The translations under genes were made by a program, and so were the position numbers. From an uncultured Anaerovibrio sp. (lineage in GTDB: Bacteria > Bacillota > Negativicutes > Selenomonadales > Selenomonadaceae), in contig CAKPVW010000001.1 in the NCBI GenBank assembly GCA_934196075.1, forward strand, positions 42,277 through 106,276: a stretch of 64,000 nt of DNA. The letters run 5' to 3'. Shown one piece after another: positions 48,879-57,977 of this stretch; the stretch's first letter is position 1; every line of letters begins with the position of its first letter. The notes under the pieces are model-generated. The model searched no databases. It was not told the origin of the DNA and saw nothing but the letters and a program-made list of their open reading frames with translations.

Positions 48879-51542
48879 TTACAAAACGCCCCTAAAGTAG
48901 TGCCCCCTGGTAATGCCTTTGCCTTCCAGCTTCTCTACTTCAGGTCTTTCTGACTCACTAATTTCCTTGCGTCGAGCCATGTAGATACTATAATTCCTTA
49001 CCAGCTGGCCCAATTTGTCAGAGGACAGATATCGTCCGTCAATACGCAAACCAGCTATACCCATGGAACGGAATTTCATGGCATGAGGCAGCATGCTCAG
49101 CCGATTGGCATTGAGAAGATGCATATGACAATATTGATCCATTACCAACGGGAAACGGATATTTTTTCTATCTTTAAGATAAAATTTCTTCTTCATGGTC
49201 ATACATGGTGCTGAACACTTTCCTGTATCTAAACCGCCCAGGAAACTGCCTGTACAGCAATATTCCGAAACCATTAACTCCAAATTAGCATCCACCAGGC
49301 ATTCCAATGGCAATGGACTTTCCTGTCCTAGCTTTTCCAGCTGAGACATATTCAATTCAGGTGACAGTACCGCCCTAGCAATCCCCAGCTCCTGCAAATG
49401 CCGCAGTGCCTCTACATTGTAGCTAATCAGGGAGTAATCCGCCTCTATAGGCAAACTGGTTAGCTGGCGCACTGCATGGAGAGCGCCAATATTATGCACA
49501 CTAATGGCATCTATTGGATATGTATCCACCGTCTCCAACCAGCTATGGAATCTTTCCAGCTCACTATCTCTAATGATTCTAGGTGTGTTCAGCACAATGG
49601 CCGCCCCATATCCATGAGCCAGCTCTGCCGCCTGACGACACATATCCATAGTGATATTCTCATGGCTATAGCTTTCCCCACCAAAGACAATTCTTCTGGC
49701 GCCGTTTTCCAAAGCTGCCTTTACACGAGAAATATTATCTGCCACTACTGTAATATAGCCCCCCTTGGTGGCAGGCCTTACAATATCTCTGGCCTGGGTT
49801 TTGGCCTGTCGGCGAAGCAGTTCCTGCTGAATATTGGCAATGCCCTGACGAATATTTTTGGCTGCCTGACGGGAAAATTCTCCTGCCTGCTGCTGAAAAT
49901 CTGCCATCCGCTGATTTTTCAAATCTTCCACAGCCTTGCGCCGAGCCTCGTTAATCTCGCTGACAGGAACCATAACCTGACCAGCAATATCCACAATTAG
50001 CTCCTGCAATTGAAAAATACTACTGCCCAAACGGCCTAGTTGCTTTTCTACCACTTCCCTGCTTAAAGGCCGTTTCAGGGCTGGCTCCCCTATAAACTCA
50101 GTAGCTGCCATTGCCACATGGCCTGCCTCGTCCTCCAGCTGGATAACCAAAGGCTCCCCTACAGCGGCAGTAACCTGAGCCTTAATATTATACCTACGGA
50201 CAGGAGCGCCAGAGGCATACATAGCCTTGGCCTCCTCCATCAATTTGCTATCCAGAACCTTAAAGGCCCTATCTCCTGGGAACACTCTTCCTTCAACAGC
50301 AAAGGCTACTATAGTGCCAGAAGCCCCCTGCTGAATAGGCACTAGATTTTGCATGTTCAGACCATCCGCTAATTTATACTTATCGGATGAAGCCTTACTA
50401 GCTTTCTGTTTTCTGCCCTTGGTGTTTTTGATAGTTTTACTATTTTTAGCTTCCTTAACCAGATACAGCTTTTGAATGGTGGTAGTAACTCTCCCCCCCA
50501 CCTTTACCCAGAAATCTACCTGATCTCCGGTCTGCAAAGCTGTATTCAGCTTCATGGACACCATGCCATTACTGCTATCAAAGCCTAAAACTCGCCCCAG
50601 CATCAGACCTCTATTATTTGGCCGCTTGTCACTCATCATATGACGACCCTGCTTTTGCTCCAAATAAGCCGTGGTGAAATCTCGATTGAATATCTGAGCC
50701 AGAGCTTGCTTATCCTGAGGCTGCACTTGAAAATTTCCCTGCAGCCAGCTATCCACTGCCCGTCTATAACAACCTACAGCAGTAGCAACATACTCAGGCC
50801 GTTTCATGCGTCCCTCGATTTTTAGAGAAGTAACCCCTGCCTCCAAAAGCTCTGGCAATAAATCAATGGTTTTCAAATCCCTTGGACTTAAAAGATACTG
50901 ACCCGCACTATCTGCTAACAAATCATTATCATTTTCATCCACCAAGGTATATGGCAATCTACAAGGCTGCGCACAACGCCCTCTATTACCACTGCGGCCG
51001 CCAATCATACTGCTCATAAGACATTGACCAGAATAGCATACACACAAAGCACCATGCACAAAAACCTCTATCTCGGCCTTGGCCTCAGCACATATATGTC
51101 TAATAGCTTCTAGAGATACTTCTCTGGACAATACCACTCTGGTAAAGCCCAGGGCCTCCAAAGCTCGCAATCCATCCAGATTGTGCACTGTCATCTGGGT
51201 GCTGGCATGCATAGGCAGCTCTGGTACCACTTCTCTAACAATACGGGCTGCACCCAAATCCTGCACCAAGACAGCATCTGCTCCGGCCTCATAAAGAAAC
51301 TGGAGATACCGCTTCAGCCCTAATAGCTCATTATCATCAACAATGGTATTTACAGTTACATGAACATGAACATTTCGCATGTGAGCAAAATGTATGGCCT
51401 CTCGCAGTCCTGCCTCATCAAAATTATCTGCATAAGCACGGGCTCCAAACATATTTCCCGCCAGATATACTGCATTGGCACCACTTTCCACAGCTGCTGT
51501 CAATGCTTCCCGGCTGCCAGCCGGCGCCAAAAGCTCAACCAC
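48879..51542 (-). CDS. U32 family peptidase/collagenase-like protein (double-length)
   Basis: About 887 residues. U32 proteins include YegQ/TrhP-type enzymes for tRNA uridine hydroxylation; protease activity is not always proven. The signature EVFVHGALCVCYSGQCLMSS with the following RGRCAQPC cysteines is near residues 160-195; a DUF3656-like middle region follows, and the C-terminal part (from about 590) repeats a U32-like barrel with CSAPCMTMKKKF. The double-barrel layout matches the long Firmicute form. The start is GTG 51542 with GGAGGG 7 nt before it; an upstream open frame of 16 codons lacks a binding site. It follows cobI after a terminator and precedes mutS2. Confidence 0.9.
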   Translation of the reverse strand: MVELLAPAGSREALTAAVESGANAVYLAGNMFGARAYADNFDEAGLREAIHFAHMRNVHVHVTVNTIVDDNELLGLKRYLQFLYEAGADAVLVQDLGAARIVREVVPELPMHASTQMTVHNLDGLRALEALGFTRVVLSREVSLEAIRHICAEAKAEIEVFVHGALCVCYSGQCLMSSMIGGRSGNRGRCAQPCRLPYTLVDENDNDLLADSAGQYLLSPRDLKTIDLLPELLEAGVTSLKIEGRMKRPEYVATAVGCYRRAVDSWLQGNFQVQPQDKQALAQIFNRDFTTAYLEQKQGRHMMSDKRPNNRGLMLGRVLGFDSSNGMVSMKLNTALQTGDQVDFWVKVGGRVTTTIQKLYLVKEAKNSKTIKNTKGRKQKASKASSDKYKLADGLNMQNLVPIQQGASGTIVAFAVEGRVFPGDRAFKVLDSKLMEEAKAMYASGAPVRRYNIKAQVTAAVGEPLVIQLEDEAGHVAMAATEFIGEPALKRPLSREVVEKQLGRLGSSIFQLQELIVDIAGQVMVPVSEINEARRKAVEDLKNQRMADFQQQAGEFSRQAAKNIRQGIANIQQELLRRQAKTQARDIVRPATKGGYITVVADNISRVKAALENGARRIVFGGESYSHENITMDMCRQAAELAHGYGAAIVLNTPRIIRDSELERFHSWLETVDTYPIDAISVHNIGALHAVRQLTSLPIEADYSLISYNVEALRHLQELGIARAVLSPELNMSQLEKLGQESPLPLECLVDANLELMVSEYCCTGSFLGGLDTGKCSAPCMTMKKKFYLKDRKNIRFPLVMDQYCHMHLLNANRLSMLPHAMKFRSMGIAGLRIDGRYLSSDKLGQLVRNYSIYMARRKEISESERPEVEKLEGKGITRGHYFRGVL

Positions 51543-51641
51543 AATAAAACCCTCCGTTATCCACACGCCACAGGCTAAAAACCTGTGCAAACTATTTCGT
51601 TCTAACCGAAATATTATATCAGAAAATGAACATAAAAAAAA

Positions 51642-51676
51642 GAGATTGTAATTCTCTCAAAGAAAATCACAATCTC
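51642..51676 (-). terminator. Intrinsic terminator after cobI
   Basis: GAGATTGT and ACAATCTC with an A/T-rich interior; eight T follow on the minus strand (51633-51640). It ends the rfb-cobI transcript. Confidence 0.8.
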
Positions 51677-51745
51677 CAACCTGTCATTAGCACACAAGGC
51701 CACCTATATAGGCGGGAACCTTCGGACATCTCGTTATAACACCAA
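51677..51745. repeat. Degenerate dispersed motif, copy 1
   Basis: CTCCAACCTGTCATTAGCAC is followed by CCACCTATATAGGCGG and GGACATC. The same order with substitutions and gaps occurs at 63504-63556. Both contain a CCTAY/RTAGG hairpin. Possibly a relic of a mobile element end; alignment is imperfect. Confidence 0.4.
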
Positions 51746-51784
51746 AGCCATGACCTACTGGCCAACCAATAAGGTATTGCTAGA

Positions 51785-52480
51785 TTACCTTCTCGTCAAA
51801 ATAGTAGAAAGATAATTCAGCTTTCTGCCTTTTTCCTGACTGATATCTCGAATAATCACTTCATCGTCTAGACCGCAGCGGCTGGCCAGGACAGCCTTTT
51901 TAGCCAAACCCTCAGCAGACAGCATATCTATAACCTCATCAGAGTTCTTATAAACCTTCATCAGCACTGCATTGTCACAGGTCATGAGGGCAGCCTTGAC
52001 TCTCTCCTCTGGCATATTAGCTGGAATAATGCTGAGAATGCAATCACCCTCCACAATTGGCGTATTGGTTGCACTGCCAATAGCGCAAAATGCGGGAATA
52101 CCAGGAATGGTTTCAATCTCCACCTTTTCCTGCTGCAACAGACGAAAAACATAGATGTAGGTGCTGTAAAACATTGGATCCCCGATAGTCAAAAAACCTA
52201 CATTCTTGCCCTGCTCCAAAAGAGTCAATATTTCCTTTTTGTTGTTCTGCCAAGCAGTATCATCAGCAGCGAAGCCAACAGTCATAGGAAAAACTTGATA
52301 GATAATCTCTGTTTCAGGACGGATATGTTCCTTGGCAATATTCAAAGCCACGGAGCCCTCCTTCTTTTCCGTCTTAGGAGCAATAATTACATCCAGCTTC
52401 TTGATAGCATGTATTGCCTTAACGGTTAAAAGCTCCGGATCTCCAGGACCTACACCAATACCATATAATTTACCTGCCAT
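51785..52480 (-). CDS. cobI: Precorrin-2 C(20)-methyltransferase
   Basis: About 231 residues from ATG 52480. It methylates C20 of (cobalt-)precorrin-2 with SAM in cobalamin synthesis. LYGIGVGPGDPELLTVKAIH at the start is the SAM tetrapyrrole methylase signature; FLTIGDPMFYSTYIYV and GIPAFCAIGSA complete the active site. The anaerobic name is cbiL; the sequence cannot decide. It is the only cobalamin gene in the window, placed after rfbD, so it may be a displaced member of a cob cluster. AAGGAAGG lies 12 nt before the ATG, a long spacing. Confidence 0.9.
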   Translation of the reverse strand: MAGKLYGIGVGPGDPELLTVKAIHAIKKLDVIIAPKTEKKEGSVALNIAKEHIRPETEIIYQVFPMTVGFAADDTAWQNNKKEILTLLEQGKNVGFLTIGDPMFYSTYIYVFRLLQQEKVEIETIPGIPAFCAIGSATNTPIVEGDCILSIIPANMPEERVKAALMTCDNAVLMKVYKNSDEVIDMLSAEGLAKKAVLASRCGLDDEVIIRDISQEKGRKLNYLSTILTRR

Positions 52481-52553
52481 AAATTTGCGACCTTCCTTTC
52501 TCTGCAAAATCTACTTTGAATATTGCTCATACATTTCTCTATATATTTTTCTA

Positions 52554-53468
52554 TTATCTATTCTTATCCTGCAAATAGCGCTTCAAGGCATCTTGCCATG
52601 TAGGCAGAGGAACAAATCCCTGCTCAACCAGCTTGCTGGTATCTAATCGACTATTGGCAGGACGAACAGCCTTGCTAACGCCGTACTCCGCCGTTGTTAC
52701 CGGCAATACCTCCACTGGCATAGCGGCCTGACGGAATATCTCTCGGGCAAAATCATACCAGCTAATATTTTCCCCTTCGTTGGTAGCATTGTAGAAACCA
52801 TATTTATCTGATTCTATCATATCCACCAGCAAACGAGACAAATCCAAGGTATAGGTAGGTCTGCCAATCTGATCATTAACCACTTTGAGCTGAGCATGAT
52901 TACTGCCTACCCGCAGCATGGTATCGATAAAATTGCCTCCATTGCGGCCGAATACCCAGGAAATCCTTACCACAAAGAATTTTTTCAGACATTCTTTAAT
53001 CACCAGCTCTCCCATGAGCTTGCCAAAACCATAAACATTCATGGGATCATAATCCTGGCAATCAGCACGCCAAGGCTCCGTTCCTGCGCCGCCAAAAACA
53101 TAATCTGTGGAAATGTACATCATCTTGCAGCCAAGATAATTGCAGGCATCTACAATATTAGCAGTTCCCTCACCATTAACAGCCAAAGCCCGTGGCTTGT
53201 TCTCAGCATCCTCAGCACCGTCCACATTGGTCCAGGCAGCACAATGAATTACAGCTTCTGGCTTTAGGGACAAAATTAATTGCCGCACCTCATCCCGCTG
53301 ACATATATCCATCTGATAATAAGGTACCTTGCACACTGGCGTACCATCCTGAATACCCGTATATGCTTCCTTGCTGCCGGAGGCTATAGCCTTATGTCCT
53401 CTAGCTGCCAGCTCGTTAACTACGTCATGTCCCAGCTGTCCGTTGGCTCCTGTTACCAAAACCTTCAT
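52554..53468 (-). CDS. rfbD: dTDP-4-dehydrorhamnose reductase
   Basis: 304 residues. RfbD makes dTDP-L-rhamnose in the last step of the pathway using NAD(P)H. KVLVTGANGQLGHDVV at residues 2-17 is the Rossmann motif; the catalytic YGFGKLMGE (Y-x3-K) is near residues 142-150. It overlaps rfbC by 4 bases (ATGA), so translation is coupled. With rfbA, rfbB and rfbC it gives the full dTDP-rhamnose pathway for surface glycans. Confidence 0.95.
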   Translation of the reverse strand: MKVLVTGANGQLGHDVVNELAARGHKAIASGSKEAYTGIQDGTPVCKVPYYQMDICQRDEVRQLILSLKPEAVIHCAAWTNVDGAEDAENKPRALAVNGEGTANIVDACNYLGCKMMYISTDYVFGGAGTEPWRADCQDYDPMNVYGFGKLMGELVIKECLKKFFVVRISWVFGRNGGNFIDTMLRVGSNHAQLKVVNDQIGRPTYTLDLSRLLVDMIESDKYGFYNATNEGENISWYDFAREIFRQAAMPVEVLPVTTAEYGVSKAVRPANSRLDTSKLVEQGFVPLPTWQDALKRYLQDKNR

Positions 53469-54061
53469 CTTGCCAGCTCCTTCAGAGTGCCCATTTTCTT
53501 ATCCTTATCAGAAAGATTTAACGGCACACCATCCACCAGATAACCAGCAGAATCTGCCGTACCATTATATGTACCAGTCAACATAGGCCAGGCTATACCA
53601 ATTTCTGGATCATTCCAGGCCAAACCGCCCTCATCCCCAGGATGATAAAAATCTGTTACCTTATAGCAGAATTCAGCCTTCTCGCTTAGTACCAAAAAGC
53701 CATGAGCAAAGCCTTCAGAAATATAAAACTGCTTCATATTTTCGGCAGAAAGCTCTACCCCATACCACTGACCATAGGTACTAGAGCCGGGACGCAAATC
53801 CACAGCCACATCAAAGACCTTTCCCTGGATTACCCGCACCAGCTTTCCCTGAGGATGCTGCTTCTGAAAATGCAAGCCACGCAATACACCCTTGGTACTC
53901 ATGCTTTGATTGTCCTGCACAAAAACCATGTCCAGACCTGCCTCATGCATATCCTGCTGATTATAAGTTTCCACAAAATAACCTCTGTTATCTCCAAAAA
54001 CAGTAGGCTCTATAACATAAAGGCCCTCTATAGGAGCCTTGGTTACCTTTATCTTTCCCAC
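53465..54061 (-). CDS. rfbC: dTDP-4-dehydrorhamnose 3,5-epimerase
   Basis: 198 residues. It epimerises C3 and C5 of dTDP-4-keto-6-deoxyglucose. The cupin core is clear: GDNRGYFVETYN, VRGLHFQKQHPQGKLVRVIQG (with catalytic histidine), and FYISEGFAHGFLVLS. The start is GTG with AAGGATTT before it. It overlaps rfbD by 4 bases and lies 6 bp after rfbB. Confidence 0.95.
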   Translation of the reverse strand: MGKIKVTKAPIEGLYVIEPTVFGDNRGYFVETYNQQDMHEAGLDMVFVQDNQSMSTKGVLRGLHFQKQHPQGKLVRVIQGKVFDVAVDLRPGSSTYGQWYGVELSAENMKQFYISEGFAHGFLVLSEKAEFCYKVTDFYHPGDEGGLAWNDPEIGIAWPMLTGTYNGTADSAGYLVDGVPLNLSDKDKKMGTLKELAR

Positions 54062-54067
54062 AAATCC

Positions 54068-55093
54068 TTACCTCGCCTTGCTGCCATACATTTTGGCATA
54101 GTATTCCTGATATTCTCCATTAATAATATCCTGCCACCATTTTTTGTGTTCCAGATACCATTTAATCGTCTTTTTGATACCATCCTCAAATTTAGTTTCT
54201 GGCAGCCAACCCAATTCTCTATGAATCTTGGCTGGATCAATGGCATAGCGGCGATCATGGCCCTTTCTGTCCTCTACATGGACAATCAGGCTCTCTGGCT
54301 TGCCTAACTCCTGGCAGATAATCCGAACAATATCAATATTGCGCTTTTCGTTGTGACCTCCTACATTGTAGACCTGACCTACCTTACCATTGTGAATAAT
54401 CAAATCAATAGCCCGGCAATGATCCTCCACATAGAGCCAATCCCGCACATTTTCGCCATTGCCATATACCGGCAAAGGCTTATCTGCCAAGGCATTGGCA
54501 ATCATCAAAGGTATCAGCTTTTCTGGAAAATGATAAGGTCCATAATTGTTACTGCAGCGGCTGATGGTCACTGGCAGGCCATAGGTGCGATAATAAGCCA
54601 TAACCAAAAGATCTGCACCAGCCTTGGAGCTGGAATAAGGACTGCTGGTATGGAGAGGTGTTTCCTCTGTAAAGAACAAATCCGGTCTATCCAACGGCAA
54701 ATCACCATATACCTCATCAGTAGAAACCTGATGATAACGCTGAATACCATATTTACGGCAAGCATCCATCAACACTGCTGTACCCATAATATTGGTTTCC
54801 AAAAAAATTCCTGGATTCTCAATGGATCTATCCACATGGGATTCGGCAGCAAAATTCACCACCATATCAGGCTTTTCTTCCTGAAACAGTTTATCCACAG
54901 CCTGCCGATCACAAATATCTTCTTTGACGAAGCGGAAATTATCCTGCTGCAGCACCGGCTCCAGAGTAGATAGATTACCAGCATAAGTCAGTTTATCCAA
55001 GCAGACTATGCGATAATCCGGATGAGCCTTTAACATGTGAAATACAAAATTACTGCCGATAAATCCAGCGCCGCCAGTTACTATAATTGTCAT
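54068..55093 (-). CDS. rfbB: dTDP-glucose 4,6-dehydratase
   Basis: About 341 residues from ATG 55093. It converts dTDP-glucose to the 4-keto-6-deoxy form with bound NAD. TIIVTGGAGFIGSNFV is the Rossmann motif, HVSTDEVYGDLP and YSSSKAGADLLV (Y-x3-K) form the active site. A longer frame runs 36 bases upstream, but only 55093 has GGAG 7-8 nt before it. It lies 38 bp after rfbA and 6 bp before rfbC. Confidence 0.95.
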   Translation of the reverse strand: MTIIVTGGAGFIGSNFVFHMLKAHPDYRIVCLDKLTYAGNLSTLEPVLQQDNFRFVKEDICDRQAVDKLFQEEKPDMVVNFAAESHVDRSIENPGIFLETNIMGTAVLMDACRKYGIQRYHQVSTDEVYGDLPLDRPDLFFTEETPLHTSSPYSSSKAGADLLVMAYYRTYGLPVTISRCSNNYGPYHFPEKLIPLMIANALADKPLPVYGNGENVRDWLYVEDHCRAIDLIIHNGKVGQVYNVGGHNEKRNIDIVRIICQELGKPESLIVHVEDRKGHDRRYAIDPAKIHRELGWLPETKFEDGIKKTIKWYLEHKKWWQDIINGEYQEYYAKMYGSKAR

Positions 55094-55131
55094 AAAATAT
55101 CTCCTAAAACTATTGCCTTTGTGGGTCACCC

Positions 55132-56028
55132 CTATGGCAAAATATCTATGAATTTTCCTTCCAAGACATCCAGCAAATAGCGTCCATATTGGTTTTTCTT
55201 CAAAACCTCATAGGTGGACATAACCTGCTCCTTGGTAATCCAGCCATTGAGATAGGCGATTTCTTCTAGGCAGGCTATTTTGCGATGCTGATGAGTTTCC
55301 ACTGTCTTAACAAAATTAGTAGCCTCTGCCAGACTTTCATGGGTTCCTGTGTCCAACCAGGTAAAGCCCTGTCCCAAAAGCTCCACATTCAGCCGGCCCG
55401 TTTCCAGATACAGTCTGTTCAAATCTGTTATCTCCAACTCACCGCGGGCTGATGGCTTCAATGTCTTGGACAGCTCTACCACCTGATTATCATAAAAATA
55501 CAAACCGGTAACACAATAATTACTCTTTGGCTGAGCTGGCTTCTCTTCAATGCTGATAGCATGCCCCTGCTTATCAAACTCCACAATACCGAAGCGCTCA
55601 GGATCATCTACATAATAACCAAAAATCGTAGCTCCCTGTCCTGCTTCTGCCAAATCTACAGCTCGCTTTAGCCGATCATTAAGGCCTTGACCTGCAAAAA
55701 TATTATCTCCCAATACCATGGCCACTGTATCGTTGCCAATAAAATCTGCACCAATAACAAAGGCTTGAGCCAACCCATCAGGAGACGGCTGTACTGCATA
55801 GCTAAGATGCAAACCAAATTGACTGCCATCCTTCAGCAAGGCTTCAAACCTAGGTGTATCTGCCGGTGTAGATATGATAAGAATATCTCTAATGCCTGCA
55901 TTCATCAACACAGACAAGGGATAGTAAATCATAGGTTTATCATATACAGGCAAAAGCTGCTTGGATGTTACTGTTGTCAGCGGATAAAGTCTAGTCCCAG
56001 ATCCTCCCGCCAGCACTATTCCTTTCAT
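55132..56028 (-). CDS. rfbA: Glucose-1-phosphate thymidylyltransferase
   Basis: About 298 residues. It makes dTDP-glucose, the first dTDP-rhamnose step, and is subject to feedback by dTDP-rhamnose in the family. [17 protein letters not shown] at the start is the nucleotidyltransferase signature, followed by [20 protein letters not shown] 56028 has GGAGG 6 nt before it; an in-frame codon 15 bases upstream has no site. First gene of the rfb operon; nothing sharply defines its promoter. Confidence 0.96.
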   Translation of the reverse strand: MKGIVLAGGSGTRLYPLTTVTSKQLLPVYDKPMIYYPLSVLMNAGIRDILIISTPADTPRFEALLKDGSQFGLHLSYAVQPSPDGLAQAFVIGADFIGNDTVAMVLGDNIFAGQGLNDRLKRAVDLAEAGQGATIFGYYVDDPERFGIVEFDKQGHAISIEEKPAQPKSNYCVTGLYFYDNQVVELSKTLKPSARGELEITDLNRLYLETGRLNVELLGQGFTWLDTGTHESLAEATNFVKTVETHQHRKIACLEEIAYLNGWITKEQVMSTYEVLKKNQYGRYLLDVLEGKFIDILP

Positions 56029-56144
56029 AGCGCCCCTCCTCATTCAATTATTCTGCCACAGCAAAATACATCGCTACAACATACTCTCTTTTATTATAGC
56101 ACAGAAGAATTGTATAACAAAATAAAATAACCTTTACAAAACAA

Positions 56145-56175
56145 AAAACAGCCGATATATAATACCGACTGTTTT
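56145..56175 (-). terminator. Intrinsic terminator after the PC4-like gene
   Basis: AAAACAG and CTGTTTT plus an inner CCG/CGG pairing; T-rich on the minus strand (TTTTTTG) and on the plus strand. It insulates the PC4-like gene from rfbA. Confidence 0.7.
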
Positions 56176-56219
56176 CCTTAACACCTCCCATATTCACATC
56201 CTCTGCCCCAGCAAGGTGT

Positions 56220-56486
56220 TTAAATTGCGATTTTCTCCTTGACGCAATTTATTCCTATTAGAATATTGGCTAAAGATACCAATTCATCCTCCGTAAAGCT
56301 GATGCCTTTGCCCATCCTCTGATGATCTTTGGACCAGGAGCGAATTTCAAATCTGGCCTCTCCATCATTCCAAGCCACCTTGTTCAATTCCTTCTGCCAT
56401 CCGTTAGATGTTTTGCTAATTATACCGCCTTTTTCTTCTACCTTATAGGTAATGCTGCTTTCCCCTACAATAGGTCTATAACTCAT
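56220..56486 (-). CDS. YdbC-like PC4/p15 family ssDNA-binding protein
   Basis: 88 residues. PC4-like proteins bind single-stranded DNA as dimers; bacterial YdbC is the best-studied relative. NGWQKELNKVAWNDGEARFEIRSWSKDHQRMGKGISFTEDELVSL runs from about residue 28 to 72 and fits the family well. GGGGGATA precedes the start. It is a monocistronic gene, with an A/T-rich 139-bp upstream region and its own terminator. Role in the cell is unknown; DNA or RNA binding is inferred. Confidence 0.82.
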   Translation of the reverse strand: MSYRPIVGESSITYKVEEKGGIISKTSNGWQKELNKVAWNDGEARFEIRSWSKDHQRMGKGISFTEDELVSLANILIGINCVKEKIAI

Positions 56487-56625
56487 TTTGTTATCCCCCT
56501 GTGTTTTATTACAACATGCATGTTACGTATATAATATAGCATAATATTTATCATTTTGTAAATTTTCAAATATTTATTAATATTGTATTTTAGCCAATTT
56601 TTATTTATAAATTAAGGTTTTGCTT

Positions 56626-57192
56626 TTATTTTTGCATACTGCCATCCCACCGCTGGAATAGATTAGTTTTCACACCCAAATTATCACAAATTTTGCCCAC
56701 CAGCATATTTACCAAATCCATAATAGTATCTGGACGATGGTAAAATCCCGGACTAGCAGGAATAATCGTGGCTCCCATATGACTTAGCTTCAGCAGATTC
56801 TCCAGATGACCAGCGTGCATAGGAGCTTCTCTAGGGACAATAATCAACTTGCGCCCCTCCTTCAACATAACATCTGCCGCCCTAGTCAAAAGATTTTCGG
56901 TAATACCATTAGCCAAACAGCCACAGGTATTCATAGAGCAAGGTGCTATTACCATGGCATCTGCCTGAAAAGAGCCACTAGCAATGGCTGCTCCCACATT
57001 GTGAACATTGTAGATTTTATCTGCTACCAAAGCAATGTCCTCCAAGGTGGTATCACATTCATATTGAATAACCCCCAGCCCACTATCAGAAATAACAACA
57101 TGTACCTGATGACCGGCATTTTTCAACACTTCAATCAACTTCAAACCATAAATACTGCCGCTGGCTCCGGTAATTCCAACTATTACTTTCAT
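56626..57192 (-). CDS. ubiX: Flavin prenyltransferase UbiX
   Basis: About 188 residues. UbiX attaches a dimethylallyl group to FMN to make the prenyl-FMN cofactor of UbiD-type decarboxylases. KVIVGITGASGSIYG at the start binds FMN; MVIAPCSMNTCGCLANGITENLLTRAADVMLKE and REAPMHAGHLENLL are characteristic. No ubiD is adjacent; a decarboxylase elsewhere would use the cofactor, possibly in quinone synthesis since mqnA is present. Start ATG 57192 chosen; a GTG 15 bases upstream is the alternative. Confidence 0.93.
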   Translation of the reverse strand: MKVIVGITGASGSIYGLKLIEVLKNAGHQVHVVISDSGLGVIQYECDTTLEDIALVADKIYNVHNVGAAIASGSFQADAMVIAPCSMNTCGCLANGITENLLTRAADVMLKEGRKLIIVPREAPMHAGHLENLLKLSHMGATIIPASPGFYHRPDTIMDLVNMLVGKICDNLGVKTNLFQRWDGSMQK

Positions 57193-57244
57193 ACTTTCCT
57201 TGTCCACTCCTCTTAACTAACAATACTTCCATTTTTGCAAAACA

Positions 57245-57607
57245 CTAATTGACTTCAAAAGCATTTCTTATATGATTAATACTTGCACTGCCACCCGGCC
57301 TTGCCAATATCTCCACAATATCGAATCTATAGTGCAAGCCAGATAGATTATGATGGCATATATACCATTTAGCTGTTTTGATAATATGCTGCTTCTTGTA
57401 ATAATTTACTGCTTCACAGGGACGACCATATCGCAGGCTGCGCCGAGTCTTTACCTCCACAAAGACTACTACATCCCCCTGCTTCATCACAATATCCAAT
57501 TCCCCCATAGGACACCGATAATTTCTATCCAGTAAAATATATCCATGAGCTCTAAGATAATTAGCTGCTATCTGCTCACCCTGGCGTCCCAAGCTGATAT
57601 TATCCAT
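57245..57607 (-). CDS. YraN/UPF0102 family putative endonuclease
   Basis: 120 residues. The family has an endonuclease-like fold: LGRQGEQIAANYLRAHGY, then ELDIVMKQGDVVVFVEVKTRRS with the D...E-x-K residues of the nuclease superfamily. Function is uncertain though it travels with rnhB. TAGGAG precedes the start; it is 16 bp after the FlhB-like gene and so is the last gene of the rbgA-rnhB operon. Confidence 0.9.
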   Translation of the reverse strand: MDNISLGRQGEQIAANYLRAHGYILLDRNYRCPMGELDIVMKQGDVVVFVEVKTRRSLRYGRPCEAVNYYKKQHIIKTAKWYICHHNLSGLHYRFDIVEILARPGGSASINHIRNAFEVN

Positions 57608-57623
57608 GGCAAAATCTCCTATA

Positions 57624-57977
57624 CTAAAGCAGCTTCATAGGAGATTCCATTGCTGCTTTTTCCTTATCTCCATGCCGCCGCTTGTCTATTCTATATACAT
57701 AGGCTAAAATTTCTGCCACTGTTGTATAAAGCTCTGTAGGTATTTCCTTATCCAACTCCAAAGCCATCAGCATATTTACCAAGGATTTATTTTGGTATAC
57801 TGGCACCTGACCCTTGCGCGCAGCCTCCATGATATTTTCTGCCACATAGCCCTTGCCTTTAGCCACCAACTTTGGTGCCTTATTATTTTCCACATCATAT
57901 TTCAGGGCAACAGCCTTCTTCTCAGCTGTAGGATCTAGCTCTGGCTCCTGAGAAGGAGTTTTTCTTTCCTTTAGCAA
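57624..57977 (-). CDS. FlhB C-terminal-like protein (YlqH type)
   Basis: 117 residues. It resembles the cytosolic domain of the flagellar/T3SS switch FlhB without the membrane part: AVALKYDVENNKAPKLVAKGKGYVAENIMEAARKGQVPVYQNKSLVNMLMALELDKEIPTELYTTVAEILAYVYRI. The NPTH autocleavage motif of true FlhB is replaced by NKAP, so it is probably not self-cleaving. In Bacillus the ylqH gene holds the same place after ylqG. Start is TTG, directly after the upstream stop (TAA TTG). Confidence 0.85.
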   Translation of the reverse strand: MLKERKTPSQEPELDPTAEKKAVALKYDVENNKAPKLVAKGKGYVAENIMEAARKGQVPVYQNKSLVNMLMALELDKEIPTELYTTVAEILAYVYRIDKRRHGDKEKAAMESPMKLL

